A stretch of 64,000 bases of DNA from Virgibacillus chiguensis (GTDB lineage: Bacteria > Bacillota > Bacilli > Bacillales > Amphibacillaceae), in assembly GCF_900129865.1 (NCBI RefSeq), contig NZ_FQXD01000005.1:62001-126000 (forward strand). Direction: 5' to 3'. The notes beneath the pieces were generated by a model. The model saw nothing but the letters and a program-made list of their open reading frames with translations, made no database searches and was not told where the DNA came from. Position numbers and translations under genes: made by a program. Positions within the stretch are counted from its first letter, which is position 1; each line of letters begins with the position of its first letter. Of this stretch, positions 6,877 through 16,310 are shown piece after piece.

Positions 6877-7731
6877 ATGGATCAAGTCAATCAACACGGT
6901 TTAGCGCGTATTCGTAGCAATTATAGCCGGTTAAGTGAGAAAGAGAAGAAAATAGCTGATTATATTTTGCAACATCCGAAAGCAATTATTCATCATACTA
7001 TTAATCAAATTGCAGATGAATTGGAGGTTGCGGATTCAACGGTGTTTCGTTTTTGTCAGCGCGTGGGTTTTAAAGGGTACCAAGCTTTAAAAATTGCACT
7101 TGCTGCTGAAATGGCGACACCCGTCACAGATATTCACGAAAAAATCCGAGCTGGCGATGACGTAGGAACGGTTAGTGAAAAAGTTTTTCGTTCAAATATG
7201 AATACACTAGAGGATACGTTAAAAGTAATGGATCAAAAAGCCTTATATGATGCTGTTGCAGCATTAATTGTAGCTGAAAAAGTAGAGTTTTTTGGGATAG
7301 GTGGGTCAGCCATTGTATCCATCGACGCTTATCATAAATTTCTTCGTAGCGGCATGCAAGTGCACGCAAATTTGGATGCGCATATGCAGCTAATGGCAGC
7401 ATCACAATTAAGTGCTAAAGATGTGGCTGTTATTATTTCCCACTCTGGTTCTACCAAAGATATTATGGATATACTACATGTTTTAAGGGATAAAAATGTC
7501 ACGATTATTGCAATAACAAACTTTGCTAAATCCACATTGAGCAAGCAAGCAGATATTTTACTTTATACCGTCTCAGATGAGACAGAATTTCGACCTGAAG
7601 CATTATCGTCACGAATCGCAGAGCTGACAATAATTGACGCATTATATACAAATGTAATGCTTGCCAAAGGAGAATCCGCTCAACAGGCACTACAAGATAT
7701 GCGAAAGGCAATTGCTTTAAAACGTTTATAA
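6877..7731 (+). CDS. MurR/RpiR family transcriptional regulator of gluconate use
   Basis: 284 residues with AAAAGGAGAAC before the ATG. Residues 1-77 are the RpiR helix-turn-helix domain (YSRLSEKEKKIADYILQHP; NQIADELEVADSTVFRFCQ). Residues about 125-265 form a SIS sugar-phosphate-binding domain (VEFFGIGGSAIVSIDAYHKF, VAVIISHSGSTKDIMDIL). Such proteins sense phosphosugars; here 6-phosphogluconate is the natural candidate, given the divergent gnd-gntK pair. Repeated sites at 6765 and 6796 are candidate targets. Confidence 0.88.
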   Translation: MDQVNQHGLARIRSNYSRLSEKEKKIADYILQHPKAIIHHTINQIADELEVADSTVFRFCQRVGFKGYQALKIALAAEMATPVTDIHEKIRAGDDVGTVSEKVFRSNMNTLEDTLKVMDQKALYDAVAALIVAEKVEFFGIGGSAIVSIDAYHKFLRSGMQVHANLDAHMQLMAASQLSAKDVAVIISHSGSTKDIMDILHVLRDKNVTIIAITNFAKSTLSKQADILLYTVSDETEFRPEALSSRIAELTIIDALYTNVMLAKGESAQQALQDMRKAIALKRL

Positions 7732-7757
7732 GATGATGTGCGTTTCCTGATGTGAGT

Positions 7758-7967
7758 GACTTTAGGAAGATAGCAGGCGAATTTTTAGCAGGTATAAGCG
7801 GGAATTTGACAAGATGGAGCGAAATTCAGGTAGAGGCGAGCGAATTTCGGAGGAGAGTGAGCGACTTTTCGAGTAAGATGAGGGATCTTCGGAAGAAAGC
7901 GCGCGAAATTATAGTAGGTATGAGCGGAATTTGGAAGAGGGTGAGCGAATTTCCAAGGAGAATGAGC
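7758..7967 (+). repeat. Tandem array of ten degenerate 21-bp units
   Basis: Ten contiguous units of exactly 21 bp with the consensus GAATTTCGGAAGAGAGTGAGC, diverged at several positions per unit but keeping the GAnTTT start and the GAGC end. The array begins 26 bp after the RpiR stop codon. Because 21 is a multiple of three, an 82-codon frame (7752-8000) stays open through it. That frame starts with GTG without a convincing ribosome site and codes a low-complexity Arg/Ser/Glu sequence, so I treat the array as non-coding. Confidence 0.85.
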
Positions 7968-8092
7968 GAAACCACCAGCACAATGTCACTCTATTGCTGA
8001 TTTTATGGCGTATATAAGCGAGATGCATTGATACAAAAGCGATCAGTTCTAGGTGAAAAGTAACTGGATAAAAACTTTCTAAGCGGAATAGA

Positions 8093-8120
8093 TTGCTTTC
8101 TTTCTTTACTTCTGTATAAT
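8093..8120 (+). promoter_or_regulatory. Promoter candidate of the MFS gene
   Basis: TTGCTT, a 16-bp spacer and TATAAT, 54 bp before the start codon. Confidence 0.5.
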
Positions 8121-8173
8121 ATATTTCGAGTATCGAAGAAAAAGGTCGGACAGCTTAGAAAGGAGAGCGATGT

Positions 8174-9367
8174 ATGCCAGCACAACCTATGGCAGAGAAA
8201 AAACAAGAAAAAATATGGACACGTGACTTTATCCTTATCTGTCTCGCTAATTTTTGTATATTTTTAGGATTTCAGATGACGCTACCTACGTTACCTTTAT
8301 TTGTAAAAGAACTTGGTGGTAGTGATCAATTGATCGGTATTATTGTTGGAATATTTACATTTTCAGCATTGGTAATGCGACCCTATGCAGGGCATGCATT
8401 GGAGTCAAAAGGTAGACAATTTGTATATATGTTCGGATTACTTATCTTTGTTGTATCTGTTGGTTCGTTTGCGCTCGTTTCCAGTATTGCCCTACTACTA
8501 TTACTCCGCATCGTACAAGGGGTAGGATGGGGCTTTTCAACGACAGCTACTGGAACCATTGCAACAGATCTAATACCTCCCTCGCGTCGTGGAGAAGGGA
8601 TGGGCTATTTCGGATTAGCTGGTAATTTAGCATTAGCTTTTGGCCCATCTTTAGGTCTAGCGCTTGTTGGTCAAATTAGCTTTTCTAGCTTTTTTCTCAT
8701 ATGTGCTTCCGCTGGACTTGTTGCATTAGTTCTATCTAGTAAAATTAAATATAAAAAAGTAGAGCAATCCCACCATAAAACAGTAGCTTTGAAGTTTGAT
8801 ATTTTTGAGAAAACGGCTATTCATCCGTCGTTATTACTGTTTTTTGTAACATTTACGTTTGGAGGAATTGCAACCTTCCTTCCTTTACATGCTGCAGAAC
8901 AGGAAGTTGCTGGGATTGAAGGCTATTTTTTAATGTATGCTGTTTTCCTCATGATTTCCCGTACATTTGCCGGGAAAATTTATGATCAGAAAGGGCATTT
9001 ATTTGTTTTTCTCCCTGGGACAGTGCTTATTTTTGGTGCTATGCTATTATTGGCTTGGCTTCCTAATACAACGATGATGCTTATTGCAGCTAGTTTATAT
9101 GGGCTTGGCTTCGGAATGATTCAACCTGCCTTACAAGCATGGGCGGTTGAAAAAGCTCCCGGAAATCGAAAAGGAATGGCGAATGCCACGTTTTTCTCCT
9201 TTTTTGATTTAGGTGTTGGTATGGGAGCCATTATCTTCGGGCAAATCGCCTTCTTATTTAACTATGGTGTTATTTATGTTGTAGCTGCAGGATCGGTATT
9301 ACTATCCATGTTATTGTATTTGTATCTCGTATTCATTGCTGTACGTCGTAAGGAAGATGTGCGTTAG
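8174..9367 (+). CDS. MFS transporter (drug or metabolite exporter)
   Basis: 397 residues, twelve predicted membrane helices, RBS AAAGGAGAG seven bases before ATG. The N-terminal half shows RDFILICLANFCIFLGFQM, the loop GHALESKGRQ in place of the GxLaDrxGrk motif between helices 2 and 3, and RIVQGVGWGFSTTATGTIA typical of helix 4. This pattern fits proton-coupled exporters of the YfkF/YwoG-like group. The substrate cannot be inferred. Monocistronic between the 21-bp array and repeat R1. Confidence 0.85.
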   Translation: MPAQPMAEKKQEKIWTRDFILICLANFCIFLGFQMTLPTLPLFVKELGGSDQLIGIIVGIFTFSALVMRPYAGHALESKGRQFVYMFGLLIFVVSVGSFALVSSIALLLLLRIVQGVGWGFSTTATGTIATDLIPPSRRGEGMGYFGLAGNLALAFGPSLGLALVGQISFSSFFLICASAGLVALVLSSKIKYKKVEQSHHKTVALKFDIFEKTAIHPSLLLFFVTFTFGGIATFLPLHAAEQEVAGIEGYFLMYAVFLMISRTFAGKIYDQKGHLFVFLPGTVLIFGAMLLLAWLPNTTMMLIAASLYGLGFGMIQPALQAWAVEKAPGNRKGMANATFFSFFDLGVGMGAIIFGQIAFLFNYGVIYVVAAGSVLLSMLLYLYLVFIAVRRKEDVR

Positions 9368-9485
9368 GCAAATCTAATCCCCATACGATCAGGACCTTTA
9401 GCTCATACCTTTCGTGTATGAAACGATTTGTTTGGACTAAATTCCCACGGATGGATTTTTTTCAACTTCATCATCCTATCTCAAA

Positions 9486-9518
9486 AAGGAACCAAGCTGG
9501 TTTGAGGCTGGGTTCCTT
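9486..9518 (+). terminator. Weak terminator-like hairpin after the MFS gene
   Basis: AAGGAACC pairs with GGTTCCTT across 17 bases; an AT-rich tail follows but the T run is poor. Confidence 0.5.
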
Positions 9519-9526
9519 ATTAAATT

Positions 9527-9792
9527 GGTCTAGGAAATTATAAAATTTAGCAGCTGTGCATAAACTTACTAAGTTATTTAACCACGTCCGGCCCAAGCGC
9601 CAGCAACTAGGCGACTTCATTCCATTGCCCTACGCTAAGTCATCATCGGTTCGTGCTAAATAGGAGGGACGGCTACAGACGGACTTGCCGAAGGGCGCCG
9701 GCATACTCCTATTGCAGGAGCATGATTCCTAAAACTTCAGTAGATTCGTTCCACTCGCTGCGTTGCTACCCGGGCGCCCCGAGCCTTTGTTC
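9527..9792 (+). repeat. Dispersed repeat R1, copy 2
   Basis: A full-length copy: GGTCTAGGAAATTATAAAA at the start, then GCAACTAGGCGACTTCA, GTCATCATCGGTTCGT, CTTGCCGAAGGGCGCCGGC, the hairpin CTCCTATTGCAGGAG, and CGGGCGCCCCGAGCCTTTGTTC at the end. It ends 5 bp from the stop codon of the convergent ABC permease. Confidence 0.92.
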
Positions 9793-9797
9793 TTCAT

Positions 9798-11666
9798 TTA
9801 ATGATGTTTTGGTAAAACAATCCGTTTATATAATTGGACTGTAATCACGTAATATAAACCATAGATAACTAAGAAAATACTAATTGGTAGCCATACTTTT
9901 GTATATGGCTCTACTAAGATAAAAGAGAACATTTGCATACCGATTAAGACATGAACAAGCCCAATAATGGCTGGGAACAAAAATAGTAGAAATAATTCTC
10001 GATAAATGGATCGTTGTAATAATGACTGACGTACACCAATTTTACGTAACATGTGATAGCGCTCGATATCTGCTCCGGCACTTGATAGCAGTTTAAACAT
10101 AAGCACACTCGCCATCATCATTAAAAAGGCAATTCCGAGGAAAATTCCCATAAAGACGGTGCCGCTGGAAAAACTTTTTAAACTAACGTAATTATTATAT
10201 TTTCCACCCACATTATCCACAGGTTTACCTACGTAACTTTCTGCTACTTCTTGTTGTCTTTCTTCCAGTTGCTTGAATGAAGACACATGCTTGGAAAAGT
10301 CGTCTGTTTTCGTTACTATGACCTGTTTTTCTTTTGCATCTACGTTCTCATAATGACTTTGATCAACGACATAAACCGTTCTCTCGCCAAACATCGTATA
10401 GCTTGCATTTAATTCTAGAGAGATAGCGTTCAACCATTTATCTGGAAGTTCTTCCCCTTCTGTGCCATCCATTGTATACAGAGAAGCAGGTAGTTTTTCT
10501 TCCACGCGTTTTATTTGAATATCAGATATAGCTTCCATTGATCTATCGAAATGAGGAACTAGAGGTGGTTTCTCTAACAGACTGTCTTTAAGAAAGAACA
10601 CCCCGTCATTCGTCAATTTATACTCGTACGTATTTTTTTCACTGACGTCCATGGCCTCGATGGTGTCTATATCTTCCTTGGTTGGTTCATAGATTGCTGC
10701 ATCATTTGCTTGAAAGCTAGAGGCTTGAAGTTCTATATTATGATAGAACGAAAGTCCAGCTGTCATCGCACCTAAACCAAGTGCAATTAACATGGCTACT
10801 GTTCCTAACACTTTGGTTAAGTTAAGCATTCGAAATCGTAATTGCCCTAGTGTAAATGAGTTAATGCCTGTTTCATTTAACATGCGGTTTTGTTTTAATT
10901 TTTTCACAAAGTATGGCAAAAACGAAATAAAGATGAAGTATGTCCCTGGCACGATCGTGATGGTAGCTAGGATAACTCCGAAATGTTGAAATTTAGCAAT
11001 ATGAATCATGGTGTAGTAGCCAATCACCATTAAAATAATCGAAACTAACACACCAAAAAAAGTTTTCAAACCGCTTGTTTTAATAACGTCTTCTTGTTTG
11101 TTCGCTTGTAATAAATCAAGCACCTTTTTCTTGCCAATTTGCCAAGCATTGACAATGGATGTTAATAAAAACAAAATGATATAAAAGATAACAGTTGTAA
11201 TGATCGAAGAAGTATAAATCGCTTTAAACCCCGTGGCTTCTGCTGAGAAATCAAGCATATCCATAAGTACATCAGCAATAACTGCTGTTAACCCCATGCC
11301 GATGATGATACCAATGACTAACGAAACGATTCCGATAAACAGCGTCTCCATAAACATGAGTTGCGTAATTTTACTTTTCTTTGCCCCTAATGTTAGATAC
11401 ATCGCCATTTCCTTTTGTCGCAATGTTTGAATAAACGAGGTGGCATAAAAAATATAAAAAATCGTAATAAACCCAAGAATAAATGTTCCAACATGGAATA
11501 CAAACATGGTTGCACTAATCATTTTATTTGCTTCCACAAAAGCTTCATTTTGAGCTAATGTTTGAAACATATAAAAAATCGCAATGGAAATCGTTAATCC
11601 AAATAATAATACTAAATAGTCTTTAAACATTTTTCGCATACTGGATAGAGATAATTTAACTAACAT
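9798..11666 (-). CDS. ABC transporter permease, BceB/FtsX type
   Basis: 622 residues. Four N-terminal helices, a further group in the middle (about residues 200-300), a large extracellular domain (about 310-500) and a final set of helices. This is the ten-helix plan with a big outer domain found in BceB/YxdM/PsdB peptide-antibiotic resistance permeases. FtsX-like stretches include MAMYLTLGAKKSKITQLM and its C-terminal counterpart MLRKIGVRQSLLQRSIYREL. It pairs with the ATPase gene 18 bp upstream. No BceR/BceS-type two-component genes are adjacent, unlike the classic modules. It should confer resistance to cell-wall-targeting peptides by freeing them from lipid II-cycle intermediates; the specific drug is unknown. 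Confidence 0.88.
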   Translation of the reverse strand: MLVKLSLSSMRKMFKDYLVLLFGLTISIAIFYMFQTLAQNEAFVEANKMISATMFVFHVGTFILGFITIFYIFYATSFIQTLRQKEMAMYLTLGAKKSKITQLMFMETLFIGIVSLVIGIIIGMGLTAVIADVLMDMLDFSAEATGFKAIYTSSIITTVIFYIILFLLTSIVNAWQIGKKKVLDLLQANKQEDVIKTSGLKTFFGVLVSIILMVIGYYTMIHIAKFQHFGVILATITIVPGTYFIFISFLPYFVKKLKQNRMLNETGINSFTLGQLRFRMLNLTKVLGTVAMLIALGLGAMTAGLSFYHNIELQASSFQANDAAIYEPTKEDIDTIEAMDVSEKNTYEYKLTNDGVFFLKDSLLEKPPLVPHFDRSMEAISDIQIKRVEEKLPASLYTMDGTEGEELPDKWLNAISLELNASYTMFGERTVYVVDQSHYENVDAKEKQVIVTKTDDFSKHVSSFKQLEERQQEVAESYVGKPVDNVGGKYNNYVSLKSFSSGTVFMGIFLGIAFLMMMASVLMFKLLSSAGADIERYHMLRKIGVRQSLLQRSIYRELFLLFLFPAIIGLVHVLIGMQMFSFILVEPYTKVWLPISIFLVIYGLYYVITVQLYKRIVLPKHH

Positions 11667-11684
11667 GAGATCATCTTCTTTCTA

Positions 11685-12449
11685 TTACCATTCATTTGGT
11701 TTGTTAATTTCAGAAAGGACATCAAGAATAGCTTGATGGAATTCATTCCGTTTATGAGTACGATGTATTTCTTTATATAGCTGACCATCTTGAATGAATA
11801 AGATACGCTGACAATAACTTGCGCTTAAAGGATCATGCGTTACGAGCATAATGGATGTACCGAGATTTTCATTCATATGAACGAATGTTTCCATTAAGCT
11901 TTTTGCGTTTTTCGAATCCAATGCGCCCGTAGGCTCGTCTGCAAGAATGAGGGCAGGTTCATGTACAAGCGCGCGAGCTGCCGCGACCCTTTGCTTTTGC
12001 CCTCCGGATATGGTTACAGGATATTTCGGGAGAATTTCCTCAATCCCGAGATTTTTTGCCACTTTTAGTACGCTTGGTTTAATGTTTTTCACCGCAACTC
12101 CTTGTAAAGATAAAGGTAAAGCAATATTTTCATAAACAGTCAGATTTTCTAATAGATTAAAATCCTGAAAAATAAAGCCAAGCTGTTGCGAACGAAAATC
12201 GGCTAATTGATTCTGTTTCATATTCGTAATATCTGTTCCGGCAATTTTTACAGAGCCACTAGATGCTTGATCCAAAGTAGAGATTACGTTTAACAGTGTC
12301 GTTTTTCCGGCGCCAGAAGCCCCCATAATACCAACAAATTCACCCTGTTTCATGGCAAATGAAATATTCTTTAAGGCGTGATATTGTGTTTCTTTCCTTT
12401 TTCCATATACTTTATTTAAATGGTTTACTTGTAAGACAGATTGTGCCAT
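11685..12449 (-). CDS. ABC transporter ATPase, BceA/MacB type
   Basis: 254 residues, RBS TTGGAGG. Walker A GASGAGKTT, Q-loop FQDFNLLENLTVYENIALPL, signature SGGQKQR, Walker B LILADEPTGALDSKN and the switch VTHDP. The FQDFNLL and DEPTGALD pattern is typical of the MacB/LolD/BceA subclass that powers FtsX-like permeases. First gene of a two-gene operon with the permease downstream. Confidence 0.92.
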   Translation of the reverse strand: MAQSVLQVNHLNKVYGKRKETQYHALKNISFAMKQGEFVGIMGASGAGKTTLLNVISTLDQASSGSVKIAGTDITNMKQNQLADFRSQQLGFIFQDFNLLENLTVYENIALPLSLQGVAVKNIKPSVLKVAKNLGIEEILPKYPVTISGGQKQRVAAARALVHEPALILADEPTGALDSKNAKSLMETFVHMNENLGTSIMLVTHDPLSASYCQRILFIQDGQLYKEIHRTHKRNEFHQAILDVLSEINKPNEW

Positions 12450-12600
12450 CGTTCTACCTCCAACAATATATTTTCTATCATTAGCTTACCGTTGAATGGA
12501 AAATATAGGTATCGAACTTCCTTTCAACCAGCTTACATTTTTGTAAGTAAAGCTTCATAAAGAAGGAAGATTATTTTAAAAACAGGGTGAATTTGTTTAT

Positions 12601-12690
12601 ACTATAGGAAAGTATAAGGTTTTGTGGATTATAGGATAAGAAAAACGAAGGCTTCCGTTAGGAAACTTGGCAGCAAGCCAAGTTTTTCTA
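12601..12690 (+). repeat. Dispersed repeat R2, full copy (reference)
   Basis: A 90-bp unit: ACTATAGGAAAGTATAAG at the 5' end, GATTATAGGATAAG with AAAACGAAGGC in the middle, then a hairpin AAACTTGGC...GCCAAGTTT and the end TTTTTCTAA. The ends form an imperfect terminal inverted repeat. It lies in front of the SNF2 helicase gene. Other copies are listed separately. Confidence 0.85.
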
Positions 12691-12732
12691 ACAATAGAAA
12701 CATAAGAATTGGCAAAGGAAGGTATCTTTATT

Positions 12733-15700
12733 TTGAAAACAATTCGTGATATTAATGTGGAAAGCTTATTTCCATCCGCCATATATAAACGAGGTTTGAA
12801 ATATTACAAGCTAGGCCGTGTCAGTGATCCATTATTTGATAGGAATCATCAAGAATGGTCAGCGATCGTAGAAGGCACGGAGAAATATGCCGTTGAAATT
12901 CACGCGAAAAATTTTGCCAACGGCTCAATAGGTACGTATTGTAATTGTCCCGCATTTGATACGTATGGTACGTGTAAGCATATCGCTGCGGTATTAATTA
13001 AAATTGTTAATCAAAAGCATGATCCTGCAGATCAATTTTCAGCCTATAACTATCGTTTAACGCAAAACTTTATGGCTGCATTAAATAGTCTTCCGCCAAC
13101 AGAGCAAATGAAAGCACCCGCACCGAGTCAAGTTGAACTCAAAGTGGAGTATATTTGCAAATTAGATAATCAGGACCAATTGCAATTGGAATTGAAAATT
13201 GGTGAAAAACGGTGTTATATCATCAAAGATGCTGCTTCTATGTTAGAACATATTATGGAAAAAAGGGAATACCCACTAACGAAGCGTTTTTCTTATGTTC
13301 CGGAACTGCATTGTTTTGCCCAAGCAGATATGGATATTCTTGTTCAGTTACATGCTATTTTGCAGAATGAGCGTATTTACCGTACGGATGATCGTTTTTT
13401 CTATAAAGATAGCAAACGGTATATCATTATCCCTCCACTAGAGGCGAAAATGTTGCTGGAGAAACTCGTATCACGATCTTTCTTTGTAGAGACGATGAAG
13501 GAAACGTACTCCACTGTAACTGTGGAAAAAGAGGTCATGCCGTTTGACTTTTCTTTGTCAGCGCATAATCGAGATGAATTATTATTGAAAATGGACCCAC
13601 TACATGATGTATTCTTTCTTCCTTACTATGATCTGTTGTTTGCCGATGGCGTATTTTATATCCCTAGTGAATATCAAGCCCCTATCATGAATCAGCTTCA
13701 GCGCTTTCAAAATCATCATTGGCGGTTACCTGTTGCCAAAAATCAAGCGGATGAATTTGTGTCTACGGTTATTCCATCGTTGCAAAAGGTAGGTAACGTT
13801 TCGATAGCGGAGAATGTTGCTAAAGACATTGTACAATATCCACTGGAAGCAAAGCTCTATTTAGAAGTGAAGGAAGCTTTTATAGCCGGGAAATTGGAAT
13901 ACCATTATGGGTCTGAACAAATAGATCCCTTTGGCAAACGGGAAGCGAATGAAGTTATTATTATTCGTGATGTGGAAAAAGAACAGCAAATTATGCAACT
14001 CATTGAATATGCAGATTTTCACTATAACGGTAAAGAACTTTATATTCCTATAAATGATGAAGAAGCGATGTATGATTTCATTTATTATACCATTCCAAAG
14101 TTAGATGAGTATGTAGAATTGTTTTTAACATCGGATATTCGTAACTTGATCGTAGAACAGGAGCCTACAGCCTATGCGAATGTAGAAGTAGATCATGCTT
14201 CCAACTTATTAGATATTGGGTTTGATATTGAAGGTGTTGAAGAGTCGGAAATTAAGCAGATTCTATCCGCTGTTGTCGAAAAGAAACGGTATTACCGTCT
14301 AGATAGTGGAGCATTGGTCTCTTTGGAGAATGATACATTTTTATCTGTGCAACAGTTTTTTGAGGATATGGATATCGATAAAGCTGCTATCAAAGATGGA
14401 AATATGCAAGTACCCGTCTATCGTGGCGTACAAATTGATGAGCTTTTACAAACCGATAAAAATTATGATCGCTCATTCCGCAAGCTGTTGCATCATTTAA
14501 AATCACCGGAAGAGCAAGTGTATCCACTTCCCGATAAGCTTCAAGCAGAGCTGAGAAATTATCAAGAGGCTGGTTACCAATGGTTTAAGTCGTTAAGTGA
14601 ATATCATCTAGGGGGAATCTTAGCAGATGATATGGGACTGGGAAAGACGCTACAAAGTATTGCATACATTGCATCAGAGCCAAGCAAACAGCCGCATCTA
14701 ATTATTGCTCCATCTTCTGTCGTATATAACTGGAAAAATGAATTTGCTAAATTTGCTCCTGACTTGCAGGTGGCTATTTTAACAGGTACACCACAAGAAC
14801 GGAAACAGAAGTTTGCTGATTCAAAGCAGATGGACGTTTGGATTACGTCTTATGCTACAGCTCGGCAGGATGTAGAGCTGTATAAAGAAATCCGTTTTCA
14901 AACACTCATTCTTGATGAAGCACAATATATTAAAAACTACGCAACAAAAACATCCAAGGCAATTCGCAGCCTGCAAGCAGGACGTCGTTTTGCGTTAAGT
15001 GGTACACCAATTGAAAATTCTATTGATGAATTATGGGCTATATTTCAAGTGATTCTACCGGGCTTAATGCCAAATCATAAAACGTTTAAACAGCTCCCTT
15101 ATGAGAAAATCGCGCTAATGACAAGACCGTTTATTTTACGACGGTTGAAGGGGGATGTTCTGCATGAACTCCCGGAAAAAATTGAAACAGTGCATAGCTC
15201 GGAATTGACAAAGCAGCAAAAGGATTTATATATTGGCTACCATCGTCAGTTGCAACAAGAAGCGGTGCAATCCATGAGTGAAAATGGCTTTCAAAAAAGT
15301 CGGATGAAAATTTTAGCTGGTCTTACGCGCTTACGACAGATTTGCTGTCATCCATCGTTGTTTATTGAAAATTATGAAGGAGACTCAGGCAAGCTAGAGC
15401 AGTTAATGGAAACGGTCCGGAATGCAAAGGAAAGCGGCAAACGGATGTTGATCTTCTCTCAGTTTACATCCATGCATGAGATTATTAAGGATGAGTTAGA
15501 GAAAGAGCAAATTGGCTATTTTTATTTACATGGACAAACACCGTCACAGGAAAGAGTAGAAATGAGTGAACGGTTTAATAATGGGGAAAACGATGTGTTT
15601 TTAATTTCCTTAAAAGCTGGCGGTACTGGTTTGAATTTAACCGGTGCAGATACGGTTATTTTGTATGATTTATGGTGGAATCCGGCAGTAGAGGATCAGG

Positions 15701-15897
15701 CTACTGGTCGGGCGCATCGTTTTGGGCAAAAAAATGTCGTGCAGGTGATTCGTTTAATTACGGAAGGAACCATTGAAGAGAAAATATATGAGTTACAGCA
15801 GAAAAAACGCGAATTAATTGATCAAGTCATTCAGCCAGGTGATGCCATGTTCTCTAGCTTAAATGAAGATGATGTTCGTGATCTTTTAAATATATAA
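12733..15897 (+). CDS. SNF2/Rad54-family helicase with N-terminal SWIM zinc finger
   Basis: 1054 residues from a TTG at 12733, placed by the AAGGAAGG site at 12714; an in-frame TTG at 12709 overlaps no site. Residues about 70-83 form a SWIM finger CxCx8CxH (CNCPAFDTYGTCKH). After a long central region the SNF2 ATPase begins near residue 610: Walker A ADDMGLGKT, the DEAQ box LDEAQYIKN, the SGTPIENS motif, then the helicase C domain with LISLKAGGTGLNLTGAD and QATGRAHRFGQ (motif VI). It resembles the SWIM-SNF2 proteins of Bacillus (YwqA-like). These are dsDNA translocases, presumably remodelling protein-DNA complexes in transcription or repair; the role is not established. Confidence 0.9.
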   Translation: MKTIRDINVESLFPSAIYKRGLKYYKLGRVSDPLFDRNHQEWSAIVEGTEKYAVEIHAKNFANGSIGTYCNCPAFDTYGTCKHIAAVLIKIVNQKHDPADQFSAYNYRLTQNFMAALNSLPPTEQMKAPAPSQVELKVEYICKLDNQDQLQLELKIGEKRCYIIKDAASMLEHIMEKREYPLTKRFSYVPELHCFAQADMDILVQLHAILQNERIYRTDDRFFYKDSKRYIIIPPLEAKMLLEKLVSRSFFVETMKETYSTVTVEKEVMPFDFSLSAHNRDELLLKMDPLHDVFFLPYYDLLFADGVFYIPSEYQAPIMNQLQRFQNHHWRLPVAKNQADEFVSTVIPSLQKVGNVSIAENVAKDIVQYPLEAKLYLEVKEAFIAGKLEYHYGSEQIDPFGKREANEVIIIRDVEKEQQIMQLIEYADFHYNGKELYIPINDEEAMYDFIYYTIPKLDEYVELFLTSDIRNLIVEQEPTAYANVEVDHASNLLDIGFDIEGVEESEIKQILSAVVEKKRYYRLDSGALVSLENDTFLSVQQFFEDMDIDKAAIKDGNMQVPVYRGVQIDELLQTDKNYDRSFRKLLHHLKSPEEQVYPLPDKLQAELRNYQEAGYQWFKSLSEYHLGGILADDMGLGKTLQSIAYIASEPSKQPHLIIAPSSVVYNWKNEFAKFAPDLQVAILTGTPQERKQKFADSKQMDVWITSYATARQDVELYKEIRFQTLILDEAQYIKNYATKTSKAIRSLQAGRRFALSGTPIENSIDELWAIFQVILPGLMPNHKTFKQLPYEKIALMTRPFILRRLKGDVLHELPEKIETVHSSELTKQQKDLYIGYHRQLQQEAVQSMSENGFQKSRMKILAGLTRLRQICCHPSLFIENYEGDSGKLEQLMETVRNAKESGKRMLIFSQFTSMHEIIKDELEKEQIGYFYLHGQTPSQERVEMSERFNNGENDVFLISLKAGGTGLNLTGADTVILYDLWWNPAVEDQATGRAHRFGQKNVVQVIRLITEGTIEEKIYELQQKKRELIDQVIQPGDAMFSSLNEDDVRDLLNI

Positions 15898-15935
15898 TCT
15901 GGTAGAGAAGATAATCTCTCTAGAAAGAAAGGTTA

Positions 15936-15970
15936 GAAAAACTTGGCTTGTTTGCAGAGCCAAGTTTTTC
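15936..15970 (+). terminator. Terminator of the SNF2 gene, formed by an R2-type hairpin
   Basis: GAAAAACTTGGCT (15936-15948) pairs perfectly with AGCCAAGTTTTTC (15958-15970). This is the 3' hairpin of the R2 repeat family, 39 bp after the stop codon, and its T-rich arm can serve as the termination tract. Confidence 0.75.
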
Positions 15971-16010
15971 TTAAATGAATAAGAAAGCATAAAACTTGAT
16001 GCTTGGGATC

Positions 16011-16219
16011 CGTCCGGCTCCAGCGCCCAGCAATTAGGCGACTTGACTCCATTGCCCTAAGCTAAGTCATCATCGGTTCGTACGAAATAGAAAGGCCGAC
16101 TAAAGACGGGCTTGCCGGAGGGCGCCGGCATACTCCTGTTGCAGGAGTATGCTCCCTAAAGTTTTCGTTAATTCGTTCCACTCGCTACGTTGCTAAATGG
16201 GCGCCCCGAGCGTTTGTTT
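16011..16219 (+). repeat. Dispersed repeat R1, copy 3
   Basis: Starts inside the family consensus at CGTCCGGCTCCAGCGCCCAG and runs through the GGGCGCCGGC block and the CTCCTGTTGCAGGAG hairpin to GGGCGCCCCGAGCGTTTGTT. The usual AT-rich 5' part is missing. It lies between the convergent SNF2 and regulator genes. Confidence 0.9.
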
Positions 16220-16310
16220 TAGGGTAGATCATCATGTCAAAAATGGCACATCACATAAGAGCATTTTTACTATCGGTGGATGTCGTTTGTTTAAACTTTC
16301 CCATTATCAC

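Noticed and set aside
7752-8000. 82-codon open frame through the 21-bp array
   Set aside because: GTG start without a good ribosome site; the frame is open only because the repeat unit is a multiple of three, and the protein is low-complexity.
9653-9844. Open frames inside R1 copies (also 46218-46445)
   Set aside because: They arise from the repeat sequence, differ between copies and lack ribosome sites.
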